Shown here: in pieces, positions 62,866 to 64,000 of the stretch
Layout of the letters: every line of letters starts with the position of its first letter
Position numbering within the stretch: the stretch's first letter is position 1
Origin: Actinomycetota bacterium
GTDB taxonomy: Bacteria > Actinomycetota > Actinomycetes > Nanopelagicales > Nanopelagicaceae
Assembly (NCBI GenBank): GCA_010023045.1
Contig: RGJX01000001.1
Coordinates: forward strand, 1 to 64,000
DNA: 64,000 nucleotides
Direction: 5' to 3'
Program-made: the position numbers and the translations under genes
The notes under the pieces: model-generated
The model's database searches: none
Told to the model about the DNA's origin: nothing
The model's input: only the letters and a program-made list of their open reading frames with translations

Positions 62866-64000
62866 ATGAGAGAGCGCTCCACAATCCTCCATGTAGATAT
62901 GGATGCATTCTTTGCCTCGGTATCTGAACTTGACTACCCGCAATACCGTGGAAAACCGCTAGTCGTAGGAGCTGGAGCGAGGGGAGTAGTTCTCTCTGCA
63001 AATTACCTGGCGCGAAAGTTCGGCATTCGCGCTGCCATGCCGGTATCGCGAGCGCAACGCATGGCCCCAACGGCGGTATTCATCCCGCCTGATCATGAAC
63101 GTTATTCCGAAGTCTCACGAAGAGTTATGGAGATTTTCTTTGATTTCACTCCTCATGTCGAACCACTATCACTTGATGAAGCCTTCCTTGATGTAAGTGG
63201 TTCGAAGCGATTATTTGGTGAGGGAAGAGATATTGCAGCCCAGATTAGAAAACGCGTTAAAGAGCAAGAACGGATTACATGTTCGGTCGGAATTGCGAGT
63301 TCAAAATTCATCGCAAAATTAGCCTCTGGAAGATGTAAACCTGATGGCATGCTGGAGATTCAAGATGAGCGGGTTCTTACATTCTTACATCCACTTCCGG
63401 TAGGGGAGTTGTGGGGTGTTGGACCAAAGACAAATGAAGAGCTACAAAGATTGGGATTGCGCACTGTTGGAGAGATTGCCAACACTCCATTAGCGACCCT
63501 AAAGCGCGCCCTTGGTGATGGAGCCGGGGAGTCTCTCTACGAATTGGCTTGGGGTAGAGATTTTCGAGAGGTAATAACGGACTCTCCCGAGAAGAGCATT
63601 AGCGCTGCTGAGACTTTTGCATATGACTTAGAGGATCGCGAAGAGATTTTCCGTGAATTGCTCCGACTTTCGGAGCGAGCGACCCATCGAATGCGAAAGC
63701 GCGAATTGAGAGCCAGAACAATCGGATTAAAGGTCCGTTTCTCCGACTTTACAAATACCACCAAGTCAAAAACTCTCCCCCTTCCCATAAATGGGATGCA
63801 TGAGGTATTTGAAGTTGCGCGCGATCTCTTTACCTCTTTGAGATTAGATGGCTCGAGAATTCGACTTCTTGGAGTATCGCTAGAAAATTTAGTTGACGAG
63901 GAGGGCGCAGTCGAACAATTACTTTTGGGCGAGCGCGAGAGCGGTTGGCGTGAGGCGCAAGTCGCGATTGATCGAGCAATCACCAGATTCGGTAGCGGTT
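62866..64000 (+). CDS. dinB: Y-family DNA polymerase IV (3' partial)
   Basis: At least 378 residues from ATG 62866; a GTG at 62854 would overlap dnaE2 by eight bases. The frame runs off the window. The catalytic residues are present: Asp11 in 'HVDMDAFFASV', and Asp104-Glu105 in 'EPLSLDEAFLDVSG'. 'RKFGIRAAMP' and 'VGIASSKFIAKLAS' are the finger and palm blocks; the little-finger domain begins near residue 240. It performs translesion synthesis. The intact DE pair shows that it is not ImuB, in which these residues are lost. It follows dnaE2 by four bases in the same SOS operon. Confidence 0.93.
   Translation, partial: MRERSTILHVDMDAFFASVSELDYPQYRGKPLVVGAGARGVVLSANYLARKFGIRAAMPVSRAQRMAPTAVFIPPDHERYSEVSRRVMEIFFDFTPHVEPLSLDEAFLDVSGSKRLFGEGRDIAAQIRKRVKEQERITCSVGIASSKFIAKLASGRCKPDGMLEIQDERVLTFLHPLPVGELWGVGPKTNEELQRLGLRTVGEIANTPLATLKRALGDGAGESLYELAWGRDFREVITDSPEKSISAAETFAYDLEDREEIFRELLRLSERATHRMRKRELRARTIGLKVRFSDFTNTTKSKTLPLPINGMHEVFEVARDLFTSLRLDGSRIRLLGVSLENLVDEEGAVEQLLLGERESGWREAQVAIDRAITRFGSG

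Noticed and set aside
62866-64000. Y-family gene as imuB
   Set aside because: The catalytic Asp11 and Asp104-Glu105 are all present, while ImuB proteins have lost them.
1-64000. Insertion sequences, prophage, tRNA or rRNA genes
   Set aside because: No transposase, integrase, terminal repeats, tRNA-like cloverleaf or rRNA segment was noticed by eye. A tRNAscan or ISfinder-type search was not possible here.

Overview
The window is a gene-dense, low-redundancy stretch of an actinobacterial chromosome of moderate G+C (judged by eye, not computed). Family markers that point to Actinobacteria are the lexA / LysM division-inhibitor / nrdR block, SepH, a HrdB-like sigma factor, class II DAHP synthase, DUF4192, DUF7455, DUF6504, a SAM-IV riboswitch and LexA operators of the GAAC-N4-GTTC type. 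Tiny intergenic gaps, many 1-4 nt gene overlaps, the moderate G+C and a large carotenoid locus fit a streamlined freshwater lineage such as the acI / Nanopelagicales group; that placement is inference. No rRNA, tRNA, CRISPR array, prophage or insertion sequence was seen, and no stretch over 300 bases lacks a gene.

Layout. 1-5 kb: end of hflX, lexA diverging from an SOS-controlled LysM protein, then nrdR-nrdJ behind tandem NrdR boxes. 5-13 kb: a DinG-type helicase, a Nudix hydrolase, a secreted PKD-like protein, DUF4192, alanine dehydrogenase, and a SAM-IV riboswitch in front of an amino-acid ABC transporter whose binding protein and permease both look damaged. 13-25 kb: primary sigma factor, CDGSH protein, amine oxidase-like flavoprotein, convergent parE/parC (ParC ends at the N-terminal domain boundary), psuGK, a phosphodiesterase-like protein, sepH, an MFS exporter and an IMPase. 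26-31 kb: rplS-lepB-rnhB-yraN-comM-dprA-era. 31-45 kb: transporters, glgA/glgC diverging, an iron-sulfur photolyase, a PPi-type phosphofructokinase, DAHP synthase, ogt, threonine aldolase, endonuclease IV, a PASTA kinase, and a TPP-riboswitch-controlled PnuC-family transporter with a P-loop kinase.

45-55 kb is a carotenoid region: crtYc/crtYd, crtB, a frameshifted crtI, crtE, then a second tight operon with a CrtA-like oxygenase, CruF, a CruG-like glycosyltransferase and a second CrtI-family enzyme. Together these predict a glycosylated, hydroxylated and possibly ketolated monocyclic carotenoid. 55-59 kb holds a YbaK protein, a TauE permease, DoxX and a secreted 5'-nucleotidase-like protein.

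59.3-64 kb is an SOS mutagenesis cassette: a perfect LexA operator lying across the start codon of a DUF6504 gene, then dnaE2 preceded by a triplicated 14-bp repeat that builds a ladder of overlapping ATGA stop/start sites, then a Y-family polymerase with an intact catalytic centre running off the end. A second theme is four genes (ABC binding protein, permease, crtI, 5'-nucleotidase) that each appear to have lost a short internal segment; whether this is biology or an assembly/cloning artefact cannot be decided from the sequence alone.
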